From Roseibium suaedae (GTDB lineage Bacteria > Pseudomonadota > Alphaproteobacteria > Rhizobiales > Stappiaceae): a stretch of 64,000 nucleotides of DNA. The DNA lies in contig NZ_FRBW01000001.1 in NCBI RefSeq assembly GCF_900142725.1, forward strand, positions 558,001-622,000, in the 5' to 3' direction. Positions 15,701-24,415 of this stretch are shown piece by piece. Under the pieces are notes generated by a model. That model had not been told where the DNA came from. It was given only the letters and a program-made list of their open reading frames with translations, and did no database searches. The translations under genes were made by a program, and so were the position numbers. Position 1 is the stretch's first letter. Every line of letters starts with the position of its first letter.

Positions 15701-17386
15701 TTGTCACGCCTGCGCCTCATGACATCTGCAGAACGCTTCTGGCAGATCGCCGCTCTGGCTGTGGCAGCTCTGGTGGTCTTTCCGCTTGCCTCCATTGGCT
15801 GGATTTCCTTCGGCGGGGCAGGGGAGGTCTGGTCGCATCTGATCAGCACGGTTCTGCCGAGAGCGATTTCCACGACGGTCATTTTGATGCTCGGCGTTGG
15901 CGTGGTGACCGCTGTGCTTGGCATCGGCACGGCCTGGCTCACCACCATGTGCCGGTTTCCGGGGCAGAAGATCCTGGATTGGCTTCTGCTCGTGCCCCTT
16001 GCGGTGCCGACCTACATCATCGCCTTCGCCTATGTGGAGGTGATGGACTACACAGGCCCGGTCCAGTCCTTCATCCGCCAGCTCTTCGGCTTTCACACAT
16101 CGCGGGACTACTGGTTTCCGGAGATCCGGTCCCTTGGCGGTGCGATCTTCGTGATGAGCGTGGTGCTCTACCCTTATGTCTACCTGACGACCCGGGCGAG
16201 TTTCCTGATCCAGTCTGCCTCCATTCTTGATGTGTCACGCACACTCGGGGCGTCTCCTTATCGGGTGTTCTTCCGAGTTGCTCTGCCGCTCGCCCGGCCG
16301 GCGGTGGTTGTGGGCGTGTCTCTAGCGCTAATGGAATGCCTGAACGACATCGGTGCGGTGACCTTCTTCGGTGTGAAGACCCTGACCTTCTCGGTCTATG
16401 AAACCTGGCTCAACCGCTCGAGCCTGACCGGCGCAGCCCAGCTCGCGATTGCCATGCTGATCATGGTGTTTGCCCTGCTCTGGCTCGAGCGCTTTGCCCG
16501 CCGCAAGCAGCGGTTTGATGCAGGCCATTCCAAGCAGCGTCAGCCCGCACGGTTTGATCTGAGCGGCTGGCAGGCTGGCGGGGCGCTGGTGCTTTGTCTG
16601 GTTCCCGTCATCCTTGGCTTTGGCGTGCCTGCAGCCCTCCTGGCGGACCGGGCAAGCCGTCGTCTCAATGACCTCCTGCAGGAACCATTCCTCTTGTCTG
16701 CCTGGCACAGCCTGTCGCTGGCCGCGGTCGCAAGCATTCTGACCGTGGTGATCAGCATCGCGCTGGCCTATGCCCTGCGGCTCCGCAAGACCCGGCCTCT
16801 GGTGATGGGCGTGCGGTTTGCAGCTGTTGGCTATGCCATCCCTGGCACGGTTCTGGCGGTTGGTATCCTTGTTCCGCTCGCAGCTCTCGACAATTTCGTC
16901 GATGCGCAGATGAAAGCATGGTTCGGCATCGGAACCGGCCTGCTGCTCGTGGGCTCGGGAGTGGGCCTCGTCTACGCCTATATGGTCCGTTTCCTGGCCG
17001 TGTCCTATGGCCAGGTGGAGGGGGGCTTCGGCAAGATCTCTCCCCATCTGGACATGGCATCGCGCACTCTGGGCCGCAATGCGTCCCAGACCCTCGGACA
17101 GATCCATCTGCCCCTGTTGCGTCCGGTGCTCTTGTCCGCTCTGCTCCTGACCTTCGTCGATTGCATGAAGGAATTGCCGGCCACGATCCTGCTGCGGCCT
17201 TTTAACTTCAACACACTCGCGACGACCGTGTTTGAAGCAGCATCCCGCGAGGCATTTGAGGATGCGGCGCTTCCAGCACTTACGATCCTCATCGTCGGTC
17301 TGTTGCCGGTCATCTATCTTGCCCGCACCAGCGCGTCGTCCTTCCGCACGCGCACCAGCACGCGCGGCCGCAAGGCTGTGGCCTAA
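15701..17386 (+). CDS. Ferric-iron ABC transporter permease (FbpB-type, fused double permease)
   Basis: 561 residues from TTG 15701, chosen because GGGAGA lies 11 bases upstream; TTG 15674 and ATG 15719 are alternatives. About 12 hydrophobic segments arranged as two homologous BPD-transporter permease halves, as in FbpB/SfuB. Each half has an EAA-type loop: SRTLGASPYRVFFRVALP and SRTLGRNASQTLGQIHLP. It forms the membrane channel for Fe3+ uptake. The matching ATPase gene (fbpC) is absent, since the next gene is the convergent CoA-transferase, so the ATPase must come from elsewhere. It ends in a shared bidirectional hairpin. Confidence 0.92.
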   Translation: MSRLRLMTSAERFWQIAALAVAALVVFPLASIGWISFGGAGEVWSHLISTVLPRAISTTVILMLGVGVVTAVLGIGTAWLTTMCRFPGQKILDWLLLVPLAVPTYIIAFAYVEVMDYTGPVQSFIRQLFGFHTSRDYWFPEIRSLGGAIFVMSVVLYPYVYLTTRASFLIQSASILDVSRTLGASPYRVFFRVALPLARPAVVVGVSLALMECLNDIGAVTFFGVKTLTFSVYETWLNRSSLTGAAQLAIAMLIMVFALLWLERFARRKQRFDAGHSKQRQPARFDLSGWQAGGALVLCLVPVILGFGVPAALLADRASRRLNDLLQEPFLLSAWHSLSLAAVASILTVVISIALAYALRLRKTRPLVMGVRFAAVGYAIPGTVLAVGILVPLAALDNFVDAQMKAWFGIGTGLLLVGSGVGLVYAYMVRFLAVSYGQVEGGFGKISPHLDMASRTLGRNASQTLGQIHLPLLRPVLLSALLLTFVDCMKELPATILLRPFNFNTLATTVFEAASREAFEDAALPALTILIVGLLPVIYLARTSASSFRTRTSTRGRKAVA

Positions 17387-17405
17387 AACCGTACCCCAAA
17401 CGAAA

Positions 17406-17429
17406 ACGGCCTCCCGTTGAGGAGGCCGT
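17406..17429. terminator. Bidirectional hairpin between convergent permease and scoB
   Basis: ACGGCCTCC-CGTTGA-GGAGGCCGT is a perfect 9-bp stem. On the reverse strand TTTTCGTTT follows, on the forward strand CTGTCGTT, so it is stronger for scoAB. Confidence 0.7.
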
Positions 17430-17455
17430 CTGTCGTTCCAAGAGAAGCGCTTGCT

Positions 17456-18082
17456 TCAGACCAGCGTTGCTTCCGTGGAGGCCTTGACCTCGTCTTCGGA
17501 AACACCCGGAGCCAGTTCCACCAGCTTCAGCCCGCCTTCGACCACGTCGAAGACACCGAGGTTGGTGATGATGCGGTCAACGCATTTCACGCCGGTGAGC
17601 GGCAGGGTGCAGTCCTTCAGCAGCTTCGAGTCGCCTGCCTTGGAGGTGTGGTCCATCAGGACGACCACACGCTTCACGCCGGCGACCAGATCCATGGCGC
17701 CGCCCATGCCCTTGACCATCTTGCCCGGGATCATCCAGTTGGCCAGATCGCCATTCTCGGACACTTCCATGGCGCCCAGGATCGACAGGTCGATGTGACC
17801 GCCGCGGATCATGCCAAAGCTGTCTGCGGAGGAGAAATAGCTGGTCCGGGGCAGTTCGGTGATGGTCTGCTTCCCGGCATTGATGAGGTCGGCATCGACT
17901 TCATTCTCGGTCGGGAAGGGGCCCATGCCGAGCATGCCGTTTTCCGACTGCAGCGCCACGTCGACGCCTTCCGGAATGTAGTTGGAAACCAGCGTCGGAA
18001 TACCGATGCCGAGGTTCACGTAGAAACCGTCTTCGAGTTCCTGAGCGGCCCGCTGGGCCATTTCGTCACGAGTCCAAGCCAT
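17456..18082 (-). CDS. scoB: 3-oxoacid CoA-transferase subunit B
   Basis: 208 residues. [14 protein letters not shown] and [10 protein letters not shown] are the subunit-B signatures; Glu47 in ENG is the catalytic glutamate that forms the glutamyl-CoA thioester. With ScoA it moves CoA from succinyl-CoA to a 3-oxoacid such as acetoacetate, allowing ketone-body or PHB-derived acetoacetate to be used. That fits an organism with phasins (35-36 kb). The gene lies 21 bp downstream of scoA in the same direction. Confidence 0.93.
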   Translation of the reverse strand: MAWTRDEMAQRAAQELEDGFYVNLGIGIPTLVSNYIPEGVDVALQSENGMLGMGPFPTENEVDADLINAGKQTITELPRTSYFSSADSFGMIRGGHIDLSILGAMEVSENGDLANWMIPGKMVKGMGGAMDLVAGVKRVVVLMDHTSKAGDSKLLKDCTLPLTGVKCVDRIITNLGVFDVVEGGLKLVELAPGVSEDEVKASTEATLV

Positions 18083-18103
18083 GATGTGTCTGTCTCCCGT
18101 TTC

Positions 18104-18799
18104 TCAGGCCGCGCGGGTGGTGCGCTTTTCGATGCGCTTCTCGAAGGTGCCCACAATGATGCGGTCAACAAAGATGCCCGGCGTGTGGATGTGGTCGGGG
18201 TCCAGTTCTCCGGTCTCTACGATCTCTTCGACTTCGACCAGGGTCATCTTGCCTGCGGTGGCCATCATCGGATTGAAGTTCCGGGCGGTCTTCCGGTAGA
18301 TCAGGTTGCCTTCCTTGTCGGCCTTCCAGGCCTTGACCAGGGACACATCGGAAACCAGTCCGGTCTCCATGATGTAGGTCTCGCCGTTGAAGTCCTTGTG
18401 CTCCTTGCCCTCCGCGATCAGCGTGCCAACGCCGGTCTTGGTGTAGAAGCCCGGAATGCCGGCTCCGCCTGCGCGGATACGTTCGGCGAGAGTGCCTTGC
18501 GGGTTGAATTCCAGCTCAAGTTCGCCGTTCAGGTACTGGCGCTCGAACGTGGCGTTCTCACCCACATAGGAAGAGATCATCTTCTTGATCTGGCGCGTCT
18601 GCAGCAGGAGACCAAGGCCGAAATCATCCACGCCGGCATTGTTGGAAATGGCGGTGATGTTGCCGGTGCCGGTATCGCGCAGAGCTGCGATCAGGTTCTC
18701 CGGAATGCCGCAAAGACCAAAGCCGCCGGCCATGATCGTCATTCCGTCGAAAACCAGTCCGTCCAGCGCAGCCGCCGCGTCCGGAAAAATCTTGTTCAT
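18104..18799 (-). CDS. scoA: 3-oxoacid CoA-transferase subunit A
   Basis: 231 residues. The N-terminal [19 protein letters not shown] and [13 protein letters not shown], followed by [13 protein letters not shown], are characteristic of the CoA-binding alpha subunit. [15 protein letters not shown] is also conserved. It forms a heteromer with ScoB, translated from the same leftward transcript. The start is supported by GGGAGTAAAAC directly upstream on the reverse strand. No transcriptional regulator or other ketone-body gene is adjacent. Confidence 0.93.
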   Translation of the reverse strand: MNKIFPDAAAALDGLVFDGMTIMAGGFGLCGIPENLIAALRDTGTGNITAISNNAGVDDFGLGLLLQTRQIKKMISSYVGENATFERQYLNGELELEFNPQGTLAERIRAGGAGIPGFYTKTGVGTLIAEGKEHKDFNGETYIMETGLVSDVSLVKAWKADKEGNLIYRKTARNFNPMMATAGKMTLVEVEEIVETGELDPDHIHTPGIFVDRIIVGTFEKRIEKRTTRAA

Positions 18800-18891
18800 G
18801 TTTTACTCCCAGAAGTCTCCCTGATGGGAGGCACTTGAGCGCGGATTGTGCGCTGCGTCAAGAGCGTAGGGTGTGATCAAAAGTCTGAGGC

Positions 18892-20049
18892 TCAGCCCCC
18901 ATTTTCCTTACGCAGGTAGTTCCGGAGAGTTTGCTTCACCCGGTGAAGTTTCAAGGCGCACTTGCCGATCCGGGTGAGTGGAAGCTGGATGCGCTTCAAG
19001 AGCACTTCCTGCGGGCCAAACCGCTGCTTGTAGTCTTGCATGCCAGTGCCGAAGCTGAACTGGCGGATGCCGTTGGCTTTCGCCCAATCCATCGTCCGGG
19101 CGAAGAGCACGACCCCGGGGGACATCCTGTGCCACTTCTCGTCCCCTATTGCGATGAGCACGCCGTTGAGCATGTCCTGGTTGATGAAGGTCATGACAGC
19201 TGCTGCAATCTCGGTGTCGGTTCGCAATGCGAGAAAAACGGCGTTGCTATCATAAGATCGCAGGCTGGCGATATCCTTGTAGAAACCGACGCGACCCGGA
19301 AACTCAAGAGAATTGGGGCGCCCCATGGCTTCAAAACGAATGCGCCGCTGCTCCCGGATCATTTCGATGATCTCGAGCCTGTCTTCAACGGCACGGACCT
19401 CGACCAACCGGACGCCTTGGGCATCCAGTTTGCGGTTCTTCTGCCGGATTTCCTTGAACACAGGCCGTGTGCGCCAAAACTCCTGTTCGCCTTCCGGAGC
19501 AAGTGCCAGCATTAGCATCGTTGCCTCATCTCGGGCACACGCAAGCTGGTAGAGTGGACTAAGATGGGAGCCCAGCTTCGGGACAATATTCCGGATCATG
19601 ATCAGATCGACATTTGTCAGGCTTTTGGTCAGCTGGAGCCAGATGACCTGTGCTTGTGTGGTCGACAGATGGAGGTTGTTGCTGATGATCGGGCCGGATT
19701 GATCAGCGAGGCCAAGGTCAGGGATGGATGCAATTCTGAGGGGGCCGCGTCTGCTCCGGTGGAGCGGTACCAGCATCACGGTTTCGCCCGTTTCAGCCTG
19801 CCGGATTTCGTGGATTTCGAACCGGTCGCTGCTCGATGTGAGCATGTTGCGCTGGAAAGCTTCAAAAAAACCGATGGTTTGAAAAGGCGTAGAGGCCGAG
19901 CCACCCGGCAGCCGTGCCCAAAGCTGTTCCATTTCCTCGCGTGCCGGGGCAGCATGCACTTTAATCTCAAAGCAGTCACTCTCACCCGAACGTGCCTGTG
20001 AAGGCTCGTCCGGAAAGGAGTAAGCCAAATCTGGCTGTGTAGCTTGCAT
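18892..20049 (-). CDS. GNAT-superfamily acyltransferase, FemAB/BioF2-like (PF13480 type)
   Basis: 385 residues from ATG 20049; a TTG at 20076 would add nine residues. The C-terminal half fits the Acetyltransf_6/BioF2 domain of GNAT proteins (CelD-like): VFKEIRQKNRKLDAQG, YDSNAVFLALRTDTEIAAA, and SPGVVLFARTMDWAKANG, a likely acyl-CoA-binding helix, then FSFGTGMQDYKQRFGP. Such proteins often modify exopolysaccharide or peptidoglycan, and the group is common beside polysaccharide genes, but none is nearby. No signal or membrane segment is seen, so it is cytoplasmic. The substrate is unknown. It stands between scoA and the polyamine transporter, with its own short promoter region. Confidence 0.7.
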   Translation of the reverse strand: MQATQPDLAYSFPDEPSQARSGESDCFEIKVHAAPAREEMEQLWARLPGGSASTPFQTIGFFEAFQRNMLTSSSDRFEIHEIRQAETGETVMLVPLHRSRRGPLRIASIPDLGLADQSGPIISNNLHLSTTQAQVIWLQLTKSLTNVDLIMIRNIVPKLGSHLSPLYQLACARDEATMLMLALAPEGEQEFWRTRPVFKEIRQKNRKLDAQGVRLVEVRAVEDRLEIIEMIREQRRIRFEAMGRPNSLEFPGRVGFYKDIASLRSYDSNAVFLALRTDTEIAAAVMTFINQDMLNGVLIAIGDEKWHRMSPGVVLFARTMDWAKANGIRQFSFGTGMQDYKQRFGPQEVLLKRIQLPLTRIGKCALKLHRVKQTLRNYLRKENGG

Positions 20050-20177
20050 AGCGATATGCGACCTTGAAAATATCAATCCAAAGATGCAGGAACTAAAGCA
20101 TATGATCCGCTAATTTTCACTGAAATTCTCAAGTTTTCTGGTGATGTCGATAGGAAGTGACCAGAGAGGCGTTGTCT

Positions 20178-21002
20178 CTAGCCAGCTGCTCCGAAAGCTG
20201 CGCGTTCATCCCGCTCGCGCTGGACTTGCTGGCGCTTGGTGGCGATCGACGCGGCAATCACACCCATTGTCACCAGGGCGACAAGGATCGTGCAGACTGC
20301 GTTGATTTCCGGCGTCACGCCGAGGCGGACCTGCGAATAGATCTTCATGGGCAGCGTGGTTGCCCCGGGGCCCGTCGTGAAGCTGGCGATCACCAGATCA
20401 TCGAGAGACAGGGTGAAGGCCAGCATCCAGCCCGCAATCACGCCAGGAAGGATGATCGGCAGGGTGATCAGGAAGAAGGTCCTGACCGGAGGGCAGCCGA
20501 GGTCTTCCGCGGCTTCCTCGATGCTCTTGTCGAAGCCGACCAGACGGGACTGAACGACCACCGCGACGTAACACATGGTGAAAGTCGTGTGGGCAAGGAT
20601 GATGGTCCAGAAGCCTCTCGCCTGGTCCATGGCCACAAAGAGCAGCAGCAGCGACAGGCCGAGAATGACTTCCGGCATCACCAGCGGCGCGAAGATCATC
20701 CCGGAGAAAAGCGACCGGCCAATGAAACGGCCAGAGCGGACCAGCACCAGGGCAGCCATGGTTCCGAGAATGGTGGCGATACTGGCGGATAGGAAGGCGA
20801 CCTTGAGCGTGATGATGGCAGCATCGATGAGCTGCTGGTTCTTCATCAGCTCGACATACCACTTCGTGGAAAAGCCGCCCCATACGGTCACCAGCCGGGA
20901 TTCATTGAAGGAAAAGACCACCAGCAGCAGGATCGGCAGATAGAGGAACGAAAAGCCGAGCACCAGCGAGGTGACATTGAACCAGGACGGACCGGATTTC
21001 AT
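20178..21002 (-). CDS. potI: Putrescine/polyamine ABC transporter permease, PotI/PotC family
   Basis: 274 residues with six membrane segments starting at about residue 12. The EAA loop reads EEAAEDLGCPPVRTFFLITLP (about 161-181) and contacts the PotG ATPase. FSFNESRLVTVWGGFSTKWY is the signature N-terminus of the second polyamine permease. It overlaps potH by 4 bp (ATGA), so translation is coupled. It is the last gene of a leftward operon potF-potG-potH-potI that starts with a gamma-glutamylputrescine synthetase-like gene, consistent with putrescine uptake. Confidence 0.93.
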   Translation of the reverse strand: MKSGPSWFNVTSLVLGFSFLYLPILLLVVFSFNESRLVTVWGGFSTKWYVELMKNQQLIDAAIITLKVAFLSASIATILGTMAALVLVRSGRFIGRSLFSGMIFAPLVMPEVILGLSLLLLFVAMDQARGFWTIILAHTTFTMCYVAVVVQSRLVGFDKSIEEAAEDLGCPPVRTFFLITLPIILPGVIAGWMLAFTLSLDDLVIASFTTGPGATTLPMKIYSQVRLGVTPEINAVCTILVALVTMGVIAASIATKRQQVQRERDERAAFGAAG

Positions 21003-21925
21003 GCTTGTTTCTCCGCGGCTTTCTGTTGCTGGTTCTGGAACAGGACGATCGGGATCACCAGGATCATTAGCAGGATGACGGCGACGGCGGACGAAACGGG
21101 CCAGTCACGGTTGGAGAAGAACTCCACCCAGAGGGTCTTGCCGATCATCAGGGTGTTGGAGCCGCCGAGCAGATCCGGAATGACGAATTCGCCCACCGCC
21201 GGAATGAAGACCAGGAAGGATCCTGCGATCACGCCGGGAATGGAGAGCGGCAGGGTGATCTTCCAGAAGGCTTTCCAGGGCGGGCAGCCAAGGTCCGAGG
21301 CTGCCTCCAGAAGGCTGATGTCCAGCTTTTCCAGGCTGGCATAGAGCGGCAGCACCAGGAAGGGCAGATAGGAATAGACGATGCCGATATAGACCGCGAG
21401 ATTGGTGTTCAGGATGATCAGGGGCTGGTCGATCAGGCCGGTCCACAGCAGGAACTGGTTGAGCAGGCCCTCGTTCTTCAGGATGCCGATCCAAGCATAG
21501 ACGCGGATCAGGAAGCTGGTCCAGAACGGCAGGATGATCAGCATCAGCAGGGTCGGGCGCCAGGCCTTCGGGGACCGTGCCATGCCATAGGCAACCGGAT
21601 AGCCGACCAGAAGGGTGATCAGTGTGGAGACAGCGGCAATCTTGACGCTGGAGAGATAGGATTTCCAGTAGAGGTCATCCTCGGTCAGCCAGATGTAATT
21701 ATCGAAGGAGAAGGTCGAGAAGGCATCCTTGATCCCAGCCAGCCCATCAGAGAGGTCGAAGGTCGGCAGATAGGGAGGAATGGCGACCGCCACTTCCGAG
21801 AAGGAGATCTTGAAGACCATGAAGAACGGCGCAAGGAAGAACACCATCAGCCACAGGAAGGGCATGGCAATCAGCAGCCAGCCACCGGCTGACCTGCGCG
21901 GTTTGTCTTGTGTCCCGGTGCTCAT
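20999..21925 (-). CDS. potH: Putrescine/polyamine ABC transporter permease, PotH/PotB family
   Basis: 308 residues with six predicted membrane helices. A cytoplasmic N-tail precedes GGWLLIAMPFLWLMVFFLAP. The EAA motif is LEAASDLGCPPWKAFWKITLP. It pairs with PotI to make the channel. Two conserved PotH-type segments are visible: VAIPPYLPTFDLSDG in the first periplasmic loop and SYLPFLVLPLYASLEKLD in the middle. Start ATG 21925; it lies 23 bp after potG. Confidence 0.93.
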   Translation of the reverse strand: MSTGTQDKPRRSAGGWLLIAMPFLWLMVFFLAPFFMVFKISFSEVAVAIPPYLPTFDLSDGLAGIKDAFSTFSFDNYIWLTEDDLYWKSYLSSVKIAAVSTLITLLVGYPVAYGMARSPKAWRPTLLMLIILPFWTSFLIRVYAWIGILKNEGLLNQFLLWTGLIDQPLIILNTNLAVYIGIVYSYLPFLVLPLYASLEKLDISLLEAASDLGCPPWKAFWKITLPLSIPGVIAGSFLVFIPAVGEFVIPDLLGGSNTLMIGKTLWVEFFSNRDWPVSSAVAVILLMILVIPIVLFQNQQQKAAEKQA

Positions 21926-21948
21926 GTGCTGCCCCGCTTCCTCTGCGC

Positions 21949-23103
21949 TTATGCCGTAAGGATGACGCCTGCATCCCGCTCCCAGCTCAGGACGACCTTG
22001 TCGTCCCAGGCAATCGGGCGTTCAACCAGCCGGGTGATGTTTGCAACGGTCGCCCGTAGCGTTTCCTTTTCGCCAACCCGCGAATGGAAGATCGATATAT
22101 CGCCGAGATAAGCAATGTCCCAGACTTCCGCGCCCACCTTGTTGACCGCATTGGCCTCCGGAGTGTCGCCATGGGCGATGCGGATCTTCTCGGGGCGCAT
22201 TGCGTACCAGACCGTATCGCCGACGGCGGCCGGGGTTTCCTGGATGGTATCGATACAGAATTCGCCGGATGCGGCCTGAAGGATCGTGCCCTGGGGCGAC
22301 TTTTCAGCCACCTTGGCCTCGATCAGGTTCACATCGCCGATGAAGTCTGCAACGAACTTGGAGTTCGGCGTTTCGTAGATCTCGGCAGGCGGAGCCATCT
22401 GGATGATCTTGCCCGCATCCATGACGGCGATGCGGTCGGCAACGGTCATGGCTTCTTCCTGATCGTGGGTCACGATCAGGAAGGTCATCTTCAGTTCTTC
22501 CTGAAGGGTCATCAGCTCGAACTGGGTTTCCTCGCGCAGCTTGCGGTCAAGGGCTCCCAGCGGCTCATCGAGAAGCAGTACCTTGGGCCGCTTGGCAAGT
22601 GAGCGGGCGAGGGCGACACGCTGGCGCTGGCCGCCGGAAAGCTGATGCGGCTTTCGCTTTGCGAAAGGGACCAGCTTCGTCAGCCGCAGCATCTCGGCAA
22701 CACGCTCGGCGATCTGCGCCTTGGGCATGCCATCCTGCTTCAGGCCAAAGGCGATGTTTGCCTCGACATTCATATGCGGGAACAGCGCGTAGGACTGGAA
22801 CATCATGTTCGTCGGGCGCTTGTAGGGCGGGACACCGGCGAGATCCTGGCCGTCCAAAAGAATCTGGCCTTCGGTCGGCGTCTCGAAGCCTGCGAGCATG
22901 CGCATCATGGTGGTCTTGCCGCAGCCGGACCCGCCAAGCAGGGCGAAGAATTCGCGCTCGTAGATTTTCAGGCTGAGATTGTCGACCGCGGTAAAGTCCC
23001 CGAACCGCTTGGTCACATTCCGGAATTCGATGAACGGCTTGGCTGCCGGATCATCCCAAGGTGAAAAAGCACGTCTTACCGGGCCGATTGGTTTTTTCGC
23101 CAA
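21949..23103 (-). CDS. potG: Putrescine/polyamine ABC transporter ATP-binding protein
   Basis: 384 residues. Walker A is GGSGCGKTT (residues 57-65), the ABC signature LSGGQRQRVALARSLA, and Walker B VLLLDEPLGALD with the switch His in VTHDQEEAM. A TOBE-type C-terminal domain of about 110 residues (WYAMRPEKIRIAHGD) follows, as in the PotG/PotA group. It drives import through PotH/PotI. The N-terminal 24 residues ahead of FIEFRNVTKRFGDF are longer than in PotA but normal for PotG. It is separated from potF by a terminator-like hairpin. Confidence 0.94.
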   Translation of the reverse strand: MAKKPIGPVRRAFSPWDDPAAKPFIEFRNVTKRFGDFTAVDNLSLKIYEREFFALLGGSGCGKTTMMRMLAGFETPTEGQILLDGQDLAGVPPYKRPTNMMFQSYALFPHMNVEANIAFGLKQDGMPKAQIAERVAEMLRLTKLVPFAKRKPHQLSGGQRQRVALARSLAKRPKVLLLDEPLGALDRKLREETQFELMTLQEELKMTFLIVTHDQEEAMTVADRIAVMDAGKIIQMAPPAEIYETPNSKFVADFIGDVNLIEAKVAEKSPQGTILQAASGEFCIDTIQETPAAVGDTVWYAMRPEKIRIAHGDTPEANAVNKVGAEVWDIAYLGDISIFHSRVGEKETLRATVANITRLVERPIAWDDKVVLSWERDAGVILTA

Positions 23104-23136
23104 GGTCCTGTCCCCATTTGTCCCCGTAACCAGAAA

Positions 23137-23160
23137 GGGCGGGTCCTTGAGGACCCGCCC
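23137..23160 (-). terminator. Hairpin between potF and potG
   Basis: GGGCGGGTCC-TTGA-GGACCCGCCC is a perfect 10-bp stem. On the reverse strand TTTCTGGTT follows. It probably acts as a partial terminator lowering permease/ATPase expression relative to PotF. Confidence 0.75.
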
Positions 23161-23168
23161 GGTGCCGG

Positions 23169-24257
23169 TTAGTTGCCGCTCTTGACTTCGGTCCAGACCC
23201 GGTTCTGAACCCGGGAGACCTTGGCGGGCTTGGTGCTCACCGTGTAGAGCTTCTTGACCGTTTCCTCGTTCGGGTAGATCGCCGGATCTTCGAGGACTTC
23301 CTTGTCGATGAACTCCTGGCTGGCCTTGTTGCCGTTAGCGTAGAAGATGTAGTTGGACGCCTTGGCAGCCACTTCCGGACGCATGATGTAGTTCAGGAAT
23401 TCATGTGCTTCCGCCACATGCGGAGCATCGGCCGGGATCGCCATGTTGTCGAACCACATCAGGGCGCCTTCCTTCGGGATCGTATATTCCACGGTCACGC
23501 CGTTGTTGGCTTCTGCTGCGCGGTCACGGGCCTGGAGAATGTCGCCGGACCAGCCCACGGCCAGGCAGATGTCGCCGTTGGCCAGAGCGTTGATGTACTC
23601 GGAGGAATGGAACTTGCGCACATAGGGGCGGATGGACTTCAGCAGTTCACCAGCCTTCTCGATGTCTTCGGCGCTGTTGGAATCCGGGTCAAGGCCAAGA
23701 TAGTTCAGGGCTGCCGGGACCATTTCTTCCGGAGTGTCGAGCATGAAGATGCCGCAATCGGCCAGCTTGGCTGCATTCTCCGGCTTGAACACCAGATCCC
23801 AGCTGTTGACCGGCGCATCGGCAATGGCTGCCTTCACCTTCTCGACATTGTAGCCGATGCCGGTGGTGCCCCACATGTAGTTGATGGCGTATTCGTTGCC
23901 CGGGTCATACTTCTCGAGGCGGAGTTCGATGTCCTTCCACATGTTCGACAGATTGGTCAGCTTGGACTTGTCCAGCTTCTGGAATACGCCGGCCTGAATC
24001 TGACGGCCGAGGAACGTGCCGGTCGGAACCACGACGTCATAACCGGTGCCGCCTGCCAGCAGCTTGGTTTCCAGCACTTCGTTGCTGTCGAACACGTCGT
24101 AGACGACCTTGATGCCCGTCTCCTTGGTGAAGTCGGTCAGGATCGAATCATCGATGTAATCGGACCAGTTGTAGACGTTGACGACGCGGTCCTGCGCCAA
24201 TGCCGAACCGGCCATCAGGCCAAGCACGGCAACCCCACTCAAAATGCGCTTGATCAT
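23169..24257 (-). CDS. potF: Putrescine-binding periplasmic protein
   Basis: 362 residues from ATG 24257, preceded by GGAGTGGAGTTC. Residues 1-22 (MIKRILSGVAVLGLMAGSAL, then AQ) are a signal peptide. The mature N-terminus VVNVYNWSDYIDDSIL, then FTKETGIKVVYDVFDSNEVLE, is typical of PotF/PotD proteins; the Trp and Asp in WSDYID and the segment AVGWSGDILQARDRA contribute to the polyamine pocket. It delivers putrescine or a related polyamine to PotGHI. A longer frame to 24419 encodes no signal and is rejected. It follows the synthetase gene by 158 bp. Confidence 0.93.
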   Translation of the reverse strand: MIKRILSGVAVLGLMAGSALAQDRVVNVYNWSDYIDDSILTDFTKETGIKVVYDVFDSNEVLETKLLAGGTGYDVVVPTGTFLGRQIQAGVFQKLDKSKLTNLSNMWKDIELRLEKYDPGNEYAINYMWGTTGIGYNVEKVKAAIADAPVNSWDLVFKPENAAKLADCGIFMLDTPEEMVPAALNYLGLDPDSNSAEDIEKAGELLKSIRPYVRKFHSSEYINALANGDICLAVGWSGDILQARDRAAEANNGVTVEYTIPKEGALMWFDNMAIPADAPHVAEAHEFLNYIMRPEVAAKASNYIFYANGNKASQEFIDKEVLEDPAIYPNEETVKKLYTVSTKPAKVSRVQNRVWTEVKSGN

Positions 24258-24415
24258 CTTTTGAACTCCACTCCAGAAGGAAGGACCAGTCAGTCTTCCA
24301 TGGGACATTTTTACAGTGTTCTTCCAGCATCCGACAATGGTGCTGGTTTGGTTTTCCCGCCAGTCAAAAATCATGCCTTCCCAACATGTTCCGTCTGGCG
24401 GCGGCATTTTCTGCC

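Noticed and set aside
17417..18838. 473-residue forward frame across scoAB
   Set aside because: It lies antisense to two well-supported CoA-transferase genes and spans their junction.
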